Shown in pieces: positions 1-7,433 of a stretch of 12,523 nucleotides of DNA. Made by a program: the position numbers and the translations under genes. The notes below the pieces were generated by a model. That model did no database searches, had not been told where the DNA came from, and saw nothing but the letters and a program-made list of their open reading frames with translations. The DNA comes from Chitinophaga pinensis. Lineage in GTDB: Bacteria > Bacteroidota > Bacteroidia > Flavobacteriales > Flavobacteriaceae. Position 1 is the stretch's first letter, and every line of letters begins with the position of its first letter. Location of the stretch: positions 1-12,523 of the forward strand of contig CALPNL020000040.1 of NCBI GenBank assembly GCA_943324925.2, given 5' to 3'.

Positions 1-82
1 CAACAAATACACATGCTACAATTATGATTCCTGAGATCATACCTCCTACTTTTGAACCACTTTCTTTTTTAACGTTTGCCAT
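1..82 (-). CDS. MotA/TolQ/ExbB-family proton channel protein, N-terminal fragment
   Basis: Only the first 27 codons lie in the window; the gene continues past the left edge. The ATG is at 80-82. The peptide starts MANVKKESGSKVGG and then becomes hydrophobic (MISGIIIVACVFV), so it has a short charged, glycine-rich cytoplasmic head followed by the start of a first membrane helix. This start resembles, from memory, the N-terminus of flavobacterial ExbB/TolQ-type inner-membrane proteins, which with an ExbD/TolR partner use the proton gradient to energise TonB-dependent uptake or envelope maintenance. The conserved core that would prove the family is outside the window, so the name rests on a short N-terminal match. 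The leader before the ATG is a run of A residues with no Shine-Dalgarno site, as is usual in this phylum. Confidence 0.55.
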   Translation of the reverse strand, partial: MANVKKESGSKVGGMISGIIIVACVFV

Positions 83-311
83 TTTTTTTTAATTTTTGAT
101 AATTTTAAATAATTTTTTAATTTCTAAATTTAATTTAAACTTGGTGAAGAGCAAATTTAATTTTTTAGTTCAAATAAAAAAATGTTTTTTACATTAAATT
201 ATCAATAATTTTTAAAATTATTAAATATTAAAAATAAACCATTTTTTTAAGAATATCCTCATTTGATTCTTACATGATAACGCATAATTAAGGGATTTTA
301 TTAGTATCATT

Positions 312-387
312 ATGGATTTAACAATTTTAATTAAGAAATCGATTGAAATCGATTGTTAATTACTTTAAATAAAGTCTATTAATCCAT
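312..387. repeat. Nested inverted repeats around a tandem decamer
   Basis: The decamer AAATCGATTG occurs twice back to back at 336-345 and 346-355, and each copy contains the palindrome AATCGATT. The pair lies inside an 8-bp inverted repeat, TTAACAAT at 318-325 with ATTGTTAA at 352-359. A further 7-bp inverted pair lies outside it, ATGGATT at 312-318 with AATCCAT at 381-387. A 10-base period puts both decamers on the same helix face, as in paired repressor or activator sites. That it is an operator for the exbB-like gene is inference; AT-rich DNA yields short palindromes by chance. Confidence 0.35.
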
Positions 388-453
388 GTAAGTATGAGTA
401 CTAATTGTAAATAAAATACCTCATTTATTCTAAATAAATAAATCAATTTAAAT

Positions 454-485
454 AAAAAAAGAGACTGTTAAAACAGTCTCTTTTT
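454..485 (-). terminator. Rho-independent terminator of the metalloprotease gene
   Basis: The perfect stem GAGACTGT (461-468) / ACAGTCTC (473-480) has a TAAA loop. It is flanked by seven A residues on the left (454-460) and five T residues on the right, so a U-tract follows the hairpin when read on the minus strand, and A-U pairs can lengthen the stem. It begins 21 bases after the stop codon of the minus-strand metalloprotease gene. The symmetry would also allow weak function on the plus strand, but no plus-strand gene ends here. Confidence 0.85.
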
Positions 486-506
486 AATCATATACTATTA
501 AAAAAA

Positions 507-3500
507 TTATTCAATTATAATTCTCTTTACTTCTTTCTTGTCCCCATCTTGAACAGTTACAAGATAAACTCCAGCTTGAACATTTGCTAGTTCAATGTTT
601 TGAGAGAATAAGCCAGTATTTCCATAGGTGTTTTTAGAAATCAATCTTCCTCTCATATCGTGAACAGAAATTCCGATTTCATTATTGGAATTCGAATCAA
701 ACTGAACTGTAAAGTTTCCTTTATTTGGATTTGGATAGAGAGTAAAGTTAGTCAATGAATTATCTAAAACCGAAAGAGGCGAAGCCATAGCACATATATT
801 TAAACTCCAGCTATTTATGGCACCTCCATCTTCATTGTAAGGATCTAAAACTTTCAATTTCCATACTCCGTTAATTGGCTGTCCATTAAATCCAGACAAT
901 AGCTGAACAGGCTTTACAGTTCCTGAAATTGCAGGATTAGTAGCACAAACTAAAGTATTCCCAGAATCATCAAAAGTAGCAGTGATATCAAGTAAAGAAG
1001 CATTGGTACAAGGTCTTGCTACTAATTGAATTTCTGTACCTGTAGGACTAATTAATGAAACAGTCATGTCATTTACCCAAGTATGACTAATATCAACAGT
1101 TACATTTACATCAGAAACTAAATTGGCTGAAGATAAATTAATTGATGAATAAAAAGGGGTTGTGTTTGCAACAATAGGAATATCAACCGGAGTATCAGTA
1201 GCCATTTGTGTTAAACAAATTAATTGACCAGTGGTGAATCTAAATGTTGGACTATATGTTCCCGAACAAGTTGGATTTTTAGGCATTACTCTCCAATGAT
1301 AATCAGTGGCTTGAGATAAATTGATTGCTGTGTAAGAATTTGTTGTAACATTTACACTTCTCACTATTGTTGTAAAAAATGGAGTGGTAGCAATTTGTAC
1401 ATCATAACTTGTTGCCGCCGCATTTGATGGCCATGTCAGGTTAACCGACCCTGGACTAAGAGCCACAGTTAAATCTGCAGGACTAGTTAATGCTTGTGTT
1501 CCAAAATTTGAAATAAATACTTCTAAATAGAAAGTTGCATTTTTTACTGTAGTTCCAGAAGTAGCATTAACAATTATTGGATAAACTCCTGCAGGAACTG
1601 AACTTGAAACAGTCACATTCATTGATGCTGTTCCGCTTGCTGACAAACTAGAAGGTACAAAAGCAGCTGTAACTCCAGCAGGTAAAGTACCTGTAGTGAA
1701 AGTGGTTGTTCCTGTAAATCCAGCATAAGAAGTATATGGGATTGTATATACAGCGCTGCCTCCTTGACATGCTTGTTTATTTTGTTGTTCTGCTACACCA
1801 TTATAGGCAATAGCAAAACTTGAGGTTGGTGCTGTGATTGTAAAATTAACATTTGAAATATCAAAGAAAACATGCTTATATCCTTTAACCATAATTCTAT
1901 TTGATGACCCAATATTATTTGGAACAGTAATCGTCGCGCTTCCATTATTTGGCACTTTACTAGCTAATTGAATTGGATAGGTATAACCACCATCCGTAGA
2001 CAAAAAGATATCTACATAGGCTGCATTTACATTGTTAGCAGTAGTCCCAGCAACAGCCCAAGTAACGGTTTGATTTGAACCAACAACCCAGGAAACAGCA
2101 GTATTTGGCGCACTTACAACGAAAGGTCCAGCAGCAGAAGTTACATTAACTTTCATGTCGGTATAGTTAGTTTGTCCCACTTTTACAGGCGCTGTAGCTC
2201 TGTAGGGTGCATTGTCTCTAACTGTTAATCTGAAATTTAATACTCTTGAAACAGAACTTAAAGCTTCAGATAAAAATCCTGCAGTTCCCCCAACTTCACT
2301 AGTTGTAGTAGAATTTGCAACTACACTTTCAATTTTTGGAAAATACCTTGAAGGGGAAGCTGTAGGGCTCCATGACAAGAAATTTGGACCAAGTATCTTT
2401 GTTTCACTAGCGCTACTATTAGCACCCGTATTTGCTCCTCCATCATCGTTTTGCTCCCAACAGTAAGTTAATGCATCCGTTTCATTAGCATCTGTAGCAG
2501 CTCCAGTCAACACAAATGGAGTGCTAAAAGGAATTGTATAATCACTTACTGGAAGTACTACAGGCGTAGCATTATCAACTAAATTGGTAGAAACTATGCA
2601 AGGTCTTCCTGCTAAATTATTTTGAATTTGCTCTATAGAAGTTTCATGATAAATATCTATAGAGTGCGCAGCAACGTCTTGATTTGTAATTCCGGCATAC
2701 CCCATAATGGTTATACCCGAACCTACTTCTTTATTTACTCCTGCACCTTCATTAGAATTTGAAAAAGTATGATTGGCACCCATTTGATGTCCCATTTCAT
2801 GTACTACATAATCAATGTCAAATGAATCGCCAGAAGGAACTCCGTTTGAGGGTGAAGTAATACCTCTTCCTTTGGTAGATCCTGTTCCTGCGGCTACACC
2901 GTCTACACAAATACAACCGATACATCCTGCATTACCTCCGCCTCCAGTTTTTCCAAACATGTGACCAATATCATAAGCAGCATTATTAGCAGCCAATGCT
3001 GTCCCTACTCCTGTTAAGGTAGTGTTTAATGCTATTTGTAATTGAGTATTCCAGTTGGCTAAAGCCGTGTAAGGATCTGATGAAGCAACATAATAAATTA
3101 CATTAGTAGTATTGGAAACTAAGTTCATGTGAACTCCTAAATCTTTTTCGTAAATTCCATTACAACGAGTTAAGGTATTGTTGAATGCAGCTAAAACCAA
3201 TGCTACTTGTGCAGCACTTGTAGCACCAAAATAATTAGCGTATTCAGCATTACATGAAAGAGCCAAACGCATTACTTTTAACTGACCTGCATTTGACTGT
3301 ACCTCATTTGAACCCGAAGCAGATTTGTAAGTAGTTTCCAATACCGATTTTTCTTCAGCAGTAGAACAGGTCCAACCTGTATTCTTATTTCGTTGAGATT
3401 TAAAAACTGCATAAACGGAGTGGTCTTCAGAATAAGGCTCAATAAATTCATTTTCTTTATCCGTTCTAAAAACAATAGTTTGAATTCCTTGAGGAGAGAT

Positions 3501-3881
3501 ACTTAGTTTTAAAGTAGCATAACGATCGGTTATCCCTTTTCCAGAGTAGGCTCTAATTTGTGGATATTTGGCTTGTAACTCTGCATCAAAATTAGAAGCA
3601 TCATTAACTTCAAATAGTTCCATTTGTCCTTCAGCATTTGGCAATGAAATAATCGTAGTGTTTTTTCCACCGTTATTAATTATTGAAAATAATTCTTGTC
3701 TTAAAGGACTAATATTCAAATCAAATAGTTGAAAAAATTTAGGGAAATTATCTCTAGCGGCAGATTTGTCGATAGCAAATTTTCCAGTGTTATTGTGTTT
3801 TGTCCAAACTTGAGAGTTTTGGGAATTTACACTTAAAAAAAATAATGAAAGTGTTAGCGAAAAAAGTAATTTTTTAGTCAT
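507..3881 (-). CDS. Secreted M12B (reprolysin-like) zinc metalloprotease with P-domain and T9SS sorting domain
   Basis: A 1124-residue exported protease. Residues 1-20 are a Sec signal peptide (MTKKLL, then a hydrophobic core ending SVNSQ). Residues about 21-200 look like a propeptide. The catalytic domain, about 203-430, carries the zinc site HEMGHQMGANH at 361-371 (H361, H365 and H371 as ligands, E362 as catalytic base) and a downstream Met-turn, TIMGYAG, around M393. A Cys-rich patch, CIGCIC at 320-325, precedes the site. Next come Ig-like/beta-sandwich segments (about 440-790), a fibronectin type III-like domain (about 798-884), a proprotein-convertase P-like domain (about 905-1031) and a C-terminal T9SS type A domain (about 1043-1124, LYPNPNKGNF to GVYLVTV). 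It should therefore cross the outer membrane by T9SS and be released or surface-attached. The substrate is unknown; protein breakdown or nutrition is a reasonable inference. It is monocistronic, with its own promoter and terminator. Confidence 0.92.
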   Translation of the reverse strand: MTKKLLFSLTLSLFFLSVNSQNSQVWTKHNNTGKFAIDKSAARDNFPKFFQLFDLNISPLRQELFSIINNGGKNTTIISLPNAEGQMELFEVNDASNFDAELQAKYPQIRAYSGKGITDRYATLKLSISPQGIQTIVFRTDKENEFIEPYSEDHSVYAVFKSQRNKNTGWTCSTAEEKSVLETTYKSASGSNEVQSNAGQLKVMRLALSCNAEYANYFGATSAAQVALVLAAFNNTLTRCNGIYEKDLGVHMNLVSNTTNVIYYVASSDPYTALANWNTQLQIALNTTLTGVGTALAANNAAYDIGHMFGKTGGGGNAGCIGCICVDGVAAGTGSTKGRGITSPSNGVPSGDSFDIDYVVHEMGHQMGANHTFSNSNEGAGVNKEVGSGITIMGYAGITNQDVAAHSIDIYHETSIEQIQNNLAGRPCIVSTNLVDNATPVVLPVSDYTIPFSTPFVLTGAATDANETDALTYCWEQNDDGGANTGANSSASETKILGPNFLSWSPTASPSRYFPKIESVVANSTTTSEVGGTAGFLSEALSSVSRVLNFRLTVRDNAPYRATAPVKVGQTNYTDMKVNVTSAAGPFVVSAPNTAVSWVVGSNQTVTWAVAGTTANNVNAAYVDIFLSTDGGYTYPIQLASKVPNNGSATITVPNNIGSSNRIMVKGYKHVFFDISNVNFTITAPTSSFAIAYNGVAEQQNKQACQGGSAVYTIPYTSYAGFTGTTTFTTGTLPAGVTAAFVPSSLSASGTASMNVTVSSSVPAGVYPIIVNATSGTTVKNATFYLEVFISNFGTQALTSPADLTVALSPGSVNLTWPSNAAATSYDVQIATTPFFTTIVRSVNVTTNSYTAINLSQATDYHWRVMPKNPTCSGTYSPTFRFTTGQLICLTQMATDTPVDIPIVANTTPFYSSINLSSANLVSDVNVTVDISHTWVNDMTVSLISPTGTEIQLVARPCTNASLLDITATFDDSGNTLVCATNPAISGTVKPVQLLSGFNGQPINGVWKLKVLDPYNEDGGAINSWSLNICAMASPLSVLDNSLTNFTLYPNPNKGNFTVQFDSNSNNEIGISVHDMRGRLISKNTYGNTGLFSQNIELANVQAGVYLVTVQDGDKKEVKRIIIE

Positions 3882-3912
3882 TATAATAGGGGTTTTAAAA
3901 TCTAAAAGTTGT

Positions 3913-3945
3913 CAAATATAATATTAATTTTAAATTATAAATCAA
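3913..3945 (-). promoter_or_regulatory. Probable Bacteroidota-type promoter of the metalloprotease gene
   Basis: On the minus strand the -7 element TATATTTG (3913-3920) fits the phylum consensus TAnnTTTG. It is preceded, after 22 bases, by a TTG (3943-3945) in a TTTTG context as the -33 element. The spacer is at the long end of the usual range. Transcription would start near 3906, leaving a leader of about 25 bases before the ATG at 3881. Confidence 0.5.
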
Positions 3946-4120
3946 AATTACTAAAAAAGGACCTAAATATCTCTTTATTTAAATTAAAATAATCTAAAGA
4001 TAAATATTGCTTTAGCATTTGAGATAAAATAAGTTCTATCTAAATTTATTTTATTTAATTTCATTGCTTAAATCTAAAAATAGATTGAAATATAAATATC
4101 AATAATAGAATTTAATCTTC

Positions 4121-4128
4121 TAAATTTG
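4121..4128 (+). promoter_or_regulatory. Candidate -7 promoter element of ribF
   Basis: TAAATTTG matches TAnnTTTG and ends 20 bases before the TTG start of ribF, so the transcript would have a short leader of about 10-15 bases. No TTG is found 17-23 bases upstream, so the -33 half is missing or degenerate. Confidence 0.4.
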
Positions 4129-4148
4129 CAAAAAATTAAAACAGAATC

Positions 4149-5081
4149 TTGAAAGTTTTTTCCTCAATTAGCGAATTTAATTCTACAAAAAAAACAATAG
4201 TTACAATTGGAACTTTTGATGGAGTTCATATTGGACACCAAAAAATAATTGAAAAACTAATTCAAGAAACAAAACTTTCTGATTGTGAGAGTTTGATTCT
4301 TTCTTTTTTTCCGCATCCAAGGATGGTTCTACAGGTAACTTCTTCCATCAAATTATTAAATACCATTAAAGAAAAAAGCCGTTTGCTAGAAAAAATGGGG
4401 TTGGATAATTTAGTTATTCATCCCTTTGATACCGAATTCTCTAATTTATCGGCTGAAGAATTTGTAAAGACAATTTTAGTAGATGCCTTCAACATTCAAA
4501 AAATTATCATTGGATACGACCATCGTTTTGGCAAAAATAGAGCCGCAAATATTGATGATTTAATTGGGTTTGGTAAGAAGTATGGTTTTGAAGTCGAGCA
4601 AATTTCAGCACAAGAAATAGATTCTGTTTCTGTGAGTTCAACTAAAATTAGAGAGGCTATTGCAAATGGAACTCTGGCTATTGCCAATGAATATTTAGGT
4701 TATGACTATTTATTATCTGGTAAAATTATTCAGGGTAAACAATTGGGGAGAACCATCGGATTTCCAACTGCCAATATAAAAGTAGAAGAAAATTATAAGT
4801 TAATTCCGAAAAATGGGGTTTACATTGTTAAAAGCATAATTCAAGAAAAAACAGTTTTCGGCATTATGAATATTGGATTAAATCCAACTGTTAATGGGGA
4901 AGGTTTATCAATTGAGGTTCATTTTCTAGACTTTAATGCCGATTTATACCACACAGAAATTACCGTTTCGGTGAGAGATAGAATTCGAGACGAGAAGAAA
5001 TTTACCTCTATCGATTTATTAAAATCCCAAATACAAGAGGATAAGAATTATGCTATTTCTTATATTAAAAAAATAGTTTAA
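4149..5081 (+). CDS. ribF: Bifunctional riboflavin kinase / FMN adenylyltransferase (FAD synthetase)
   Basis: Converts riboflavin to FMN (kinase) and FMN to FAD (adenylyltransferase) in the cytoplasm. At 310 residues it has the usual length. The N-terminal nucleotidyltransferase domain (about 1-185) shows GTFDGVHIGH at 21-30 (HxGH-type ATP site), FFPHP at 53-57, YDHRFGKNR at 123-131 and SSTKIREAI at 163-171. The C-terminal flavokinase domain (about 186-310) shows GKQLGRTIGFPTANI at 196-210, NIGLNPTVNG at 241-250 and SIEVHFLDF at 254-262, whose Glu is the expected catalytic base. The start is a TTG. An in-frame TAA lies 12 bases upstream, and the next in-frame ATG (Met59) would delete the GTFDGVHIGH motif, so TTG is the only sensible choice. 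It is the only plus-strand gene here and is transcribed alone. Its stop codon directly touches the stop codon of the opposing fabH-type gene. Confidence 0.95.
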   Translation: MKVFSSISEFNSTKKTIVTIGTFDGVHIGHQKIIEKLIQETKLSDCESLILSFFPHPRMVLQVTSSIKLLNTIKEKSRLLEKMGLDNLVIHPFDTEFSNLSAEEFVKTILVDAFNIQKIIIGYDHRFGKNRAANIDDLIGFGKKYGFEVEQISAQEIDSVSVSSTKIREAIANGTLAIANEYLGYDYLLSGKIIQGKQLGRTIGFPTANIKVEENYKLIPKNGVYIVKSIIQEKTVFGIMNIGLNPTVNGEGLSIEVHFLDFNADLYHTEITVSVRDRIRDEKKFTSIDLLKSQIQEDKNYAISYIKKIV

Positions 5082-6089
5082 TTACCATTTAATTATAGCG
5101 CTTGCCCAAGTAAATCCACTACCAAAAGCGGCTAATACTACTGTATCTCCAGATTTGATTTTTCCTTGTTCCCATGCTTCAGTCAAAGCAATTGGAATTG
5201 ACGCGGCGGTTGTGTTCCCATACTTTTGAATATTATTATACACTTGGTCATCTGTCAAACCAAATTTCTTTTGAATAAACTGGGCTATTCTCAAATTTGC
5301 TTGATGCGGAATCAACATATCGATATCGGAAACGTTTAAGTTATTGGCTTCCAAGCCTTCATTTATTACTTCACTAAAACGAACTACAGCGTTTTTAAAA
5401 ACAAACTGGCCATTCATATAGGGAAAATAACTTTCGTCATTAGGATCCTTTTCTGCAACTATATCTGTAACCCACCTACTTCCCATTCCAGGTGCTTTTA
5501 GGATTAATTCTTCGGCATGAATACCTTCAGAATGCAAGTGTGTGGATAAAATTCCTTTTGTTAAATCTTCTTCCCGGCTTACAATTGCTGCTCCCGCTCC
5601 ATCTCCAAAAATCACTGAAACATTGCGCCCTCTGGTGGTCATGTCTAATCCTGTAGATTGTACTTCGGACCCAATAACTAGTATATTTTTGTACATCCCC
5701 GTTTTAATATATTGATCGGCAACCGATAAGGCATATACAAATCCAGAACATTGGTTCCTTACATCTAAAGCGCCCACCGTTTTTAATCCTAAATCTCTTT
5801 GCACTAAAACTCCAGGTCCAGGAAAATAATAATCAGGACTTAAAGTTGCAAACACAATAAAATCGATCTCCTCTTTTGAAATTCCAGCCCGATCAATTGC
5901 AATTTTTGCGGCTTTTACACCCATTGAAGTAGTAGTATCCTCTCGATTTATTATGTGTCGACGCTCTTGGATTCCGGTTCTTTCCTGAATCCATTCGTCA
6001 TTGGTATCAATAATTTTTGACAAATCATCGTTGGTAACAGTATTCGCTGGGACATAAAAACCCAATCCTGAAATTTTAGAATGATACAT
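5082..6089 (-). CDS. fabH: 3-oxoacyl-[acyl-carrier-protein] synthase III (KASIII)
   Basis: A decarboxylating condensing enzyme joining an acyl-CoA starter to malonyl-ACP, the first elongation step of type II fatty acid synthesis. With the start chosen here it has 335 residues, a normal length. The catalytic triad is visible: Cys114 in RNQCSGFVYA, His262 in IPHQANLRIAQF and Asn292 in YGNTTAASIPIA. Family motifs DTNDEWIQERTGI near the N-terminus, FGDGAGAA and AAFGSGFTWA near the C-terminus are also present. An ATG at 6114-6116 would add nine residues (MFSNFKYST) unlike the family, and it lies within or just beside a -7-like promoter element, so the ATG at 6087-6089, beginning MYHSKISGLGF, is preferred. 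It is the last gene of the trmB-led cluster. None of the usual fatty-acid partners (rpmF, plsX, accBC) is in the window, so this may be a second KASIII rather than the main one; that is inference. Confidence 0.93.
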   Translation of the reverse strand: MYHSKISGLGFYVPANTVTNDDLSKIIDTNDEWIQERTGIQERRHIINREDTTTSMGVKAAKIAIDRAGISKEEIDFIVFATLSPDYYFPGPGVLVQRDLGLKTVGALDVRNQCSGFVYALSVADQYIKTGMYKNILVIGSEVQSTGLDMTTRGRNVSVIFGDGAGAAIVSREEDLTKGILSTHLHSEGIHAEELILKAPGMGSRWVTDIVAEKDPNDESYFPYMNGQFVFKNAVVRFSEVINEGLEANNLNVSDIDMLIPHQANLRIAQFIQKKFGLTDDQVYNNIQKYGNTTAASIPIALTEAWEQGKIKSGDTVVLAAFGSGFTWASAIIKW

Positions 6090-6117
6090 AGTACTATATT
6101 TAAAATTTGAAAACATT

Positions 6118-6125
6118 CAAAGTTA
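6118..6125 (-). promoter_or_regulatory. Candidate -7 element for an internal promoter of fabH
   Basis: The minus strand reads TAACTTTG, a fit to TAnnTTTG, 28 bases before the preferred fabH ATG and just after the ABC gene stop (6129-6131). No good TTG -33 element is seen at the expected distance. If real, fabH can be expressed separately from the upstream cluster, and the longer start at 6116 would fall at or before the transcript start. Confidence 0.3.
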
Positions 6126-6128
6126 ACT

Positions 6129-7076
6129 TTATTTTAAATGACTTAAGAAAACTTCTGAATTTATTTTTAATTCACAAAAATGTTCAAAGAAAATAGTAGT
6201 TTCATCGGCTTCAGCCTGAATTAAGTAATGATTTCCTTTGAAAAACGATTGTTTGACAATAACTTTTAATTTTCCAGAGACTACCACTTTTAGTTGGTGT
6301 GGAAAAAATAATTTTGTTTCCTCTGAGCCTTCATTTTCAATTAATTGAGATAATTTAATTTCGTTTACATCTCCAAAAAGGGAAGCAACATATTTATTAG
6401 GTGGATGATTATATAAATTGATGGATTTTTCTTTAACGACCATTTTTCCATTACTTAAAACTATAGTTTCGTCAGCAAATGAAAGCGAATCAGAACTGTC
6501 ATGGGTAGCTACTATGCAAGTAATCTCTTTTGATTTTAAATAGGCAAAAAGTCTTCTTCGAAGAGAATTTTTTCTAAAATTATCAATTTGACTGAAAGGT
6601 TCGTCCAACAATAATACTTCTGGTTCTAAAGCCAGTACTTTAGCTAAAGCCACTCTTTGCTGTTGGCCACCACTAAGAAATTTAGCTTTTACTTTAGAAT
6701 ATTCAGTCATTTCGACAATTTCTAATAATTCATTGATTCGGTTTTGCTTTTTTTCGGGATGGATATTGGAAAGGTATTTACCTACATTTTCTGCAACGGT
6801 AATAAAAGGCATTAAGTCAAAATCTTGGGCAAGGTACTTCATATAGGGCATTCCAGGAACGAGATGAAATTTAGGCCCTAAAACTTCCTTATCATTCCAA
6901 AATATCTGTCCTTGATCTAAATCATATAAACCGTAAATCAATTTCAAGAGTGTACTTTTTCCGCATCCGCTTTCACCAATAATAGCTATATTCAGCCCTT
7001 TATTAACTGTAAAATCAATGTTTTTTATGACTTTATTTTTGTCATAACTAAAAGTAATATTTTCGACTTGAAGCAT
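6129..7076 (-). CDS. ABC transporter ATP-binding protein, substrate unknown
   Basis: A stand-alone ABC ATPase of 315 residues. The nucleotide-binding domain (about 1-235) is complete: Walker A GESGCGKST at 34-42, Q-loop Gln84 in YLAQDFDLMP, signature LSGGQQQ at 134-140, Walker B EVLLLDEP at 153-160 with Glu159, D-loop near SQID and switch His192 in VATHD. About 80 residues follow (236-315), resembling the beta-rich TOBE-like tail of importer ATPases of the PotA/FbpC/CysA type, so an importer role is plausible. No permease or binding-protein gene lies beside it, so the transported compound cannot be named; it might instead work with an unlinked permease. It starts with ATG 23 bases after the alkyltransferase-like gene and is followed by fabH after 39 bases. 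No catalytic residue is missing. Confidence 0.9.
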   Translation of the reverse strand: MLQVENITFSYDKNKVIKNIDFTVNKGLNIAIIGESGCGKSTLLKLIYGLYDLDQGQIFWNDKEVLGPKFHLVPGMPYMKYLAQDFDLMPFITVAENVGKYLSNIHPEKKQNRINELLEIVEMTEYSKVKAKFLSGGQQQRVALAKVLALEPEVLLLDEPFSQIDNFRKNSLRRRLFAYLKSKEITCIVATHDSSDSLSFADETIVLSNGKMVVKEKSINLYNHPPNKYVASLFGDVNEIKLSQLIENEGSEETKLFFPHQLKVVVSGKLKVIVKQSFFKGNHYLIQAEADETTIFFEHFCELKINSEVFLSHLK

Positions 7077-7099
7077 ATGTTTAGAATAACATTAATAAA

Positions 7100-7432
7100 C
7101 TATAATTTCATTTCAGGCGTCCAAAAATGCTTTTCTAAATCAATAATTTGATTATCAATTACAACTATTCCTTCGCTTTCTAAAAGTTGTTGCATCAAAT
7201 TGGTTCCATCAAAATGATGTTTTCCGGTTAAAAGTCCGTTTCTATTTACAACACGATGAGCAGGTATCTCTTCTAAATTATGAGAGGCATTCATTGCCCA
7301 GCCTACCATTCGAGCAGAACGAGCGGCTCCTAGCACTTTGGCAATTGCGCCATAGGAAGTCACTTTTCCATAAGGAATTTGTCGAGCTACTTCATAAACT
7401 CTTTCAAAAAAGTTATCGTTTTTATCAGCCAT
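7100..7432 (-). CDS. Alkyltransferase-like (ATL) DNA-damage recognition protein, MGMT family
   Basis: A 110-residue protein made only of the DNA-binding domain of O6-alkylguanine-DNA alkyltransferase. The domain runs from FFERVYEVARQIPYGKVTSYGAI through RMVGWAMN (Arg41 as the helix-intercalating arginine) to the active-site loop. There the usual PCHR is PAHR (57-60): the alkyl-accepting Cys is Ala58. Transfer of the alkyl group is therefore not possible. Known ATL proteins with Trp or Ala at this place bind O6-alkylguanine and hand it to nucleotide excision repair, and that role is inferred here. An upstream ATG at 7463-7465 would add 11 residues inside the preceding gene. The ATG at 7430-7432, beginning MADKNDN, fits family length and follows the LysE-family stop by one base (TAAAATG), which points to coupled translation. 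Confidence 0.88.
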   Translation of the reverse strand: MADKNDNFFERVYEVARQIPYGKVTSYGAIAKVLGAARSARMVGWAMNASHNLEEIPAHRVVNRNGLLTGKHHFDGTNLMQQLLESEGIVVIDNQIIDLEKHFWTPEMKL

Positions 7433-7433
7433 T

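Larger units (their letters stand above)
83..506. other. AT-rich intergenic region upstream of the exbB-like gene
   Basis: This 424-base stretch holds no convincing gene. Its left part is the leader of the exbB-like gene, its middle (312-387) has nested inverted repeats and a tandem decamer, and its right end holds the terminator of the metalloprotease gene. The only TAnnTTTG-like -7 element on the minus strand is at 152-159. It would give a leader of about 65 bases, but no TTG lies at a suitable distance upstream of it, so it is a weak promoter candidate. No tRNA or riboswitch fold was recognised. Confidence 0.6.
3882..4148. promoter_or_regulatory. Divergent promoter region between the metalloprotease gene and ribF
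   Basis: This 267-base AT-rich spacer separates two divergently transcribed genes and contains no gene of its own. It holds a -7-like element for each gene (listed separately). A short perfect hairpin, AATCTA-AAAA-TAGATT, lies at 4071-4086, about 35 bases before the ribF element. It is too weak and has no T-tract for a terminator; it could be a binding site or chance. Confidence 0.5.

Noticed and set aside
336..355. CRISPR-like repeat
   Set aside because: Only two adjoining 10-base copies with no spacers and no cas genes nearby.
2212..2466. Plus-strand open frame of 84 codons
   Set aside because: It lies wholly antisense to the metalloprotease coding region, has no promoter or family resemblance, and is a frame shadow.
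3278..3475. Minus-strand open frame of 65 codons
   Set aside because: It is in another frame inside the metalloprotease propeptide region, with no recognisable features.
4071..4086. Hairpin AATCTA-AAAA-TAGATT as a terminator or riboswitch near ribF
   Set aside because: Six AT-rich base pairs without a T-tract, and no FMN-riboswitch-like conserved sequence is present.
4496..4687. Minus-strand open frame of 63 codons opposite ribF
   Set aside because: Antisense to conserved ribF motifs, with no independent support.
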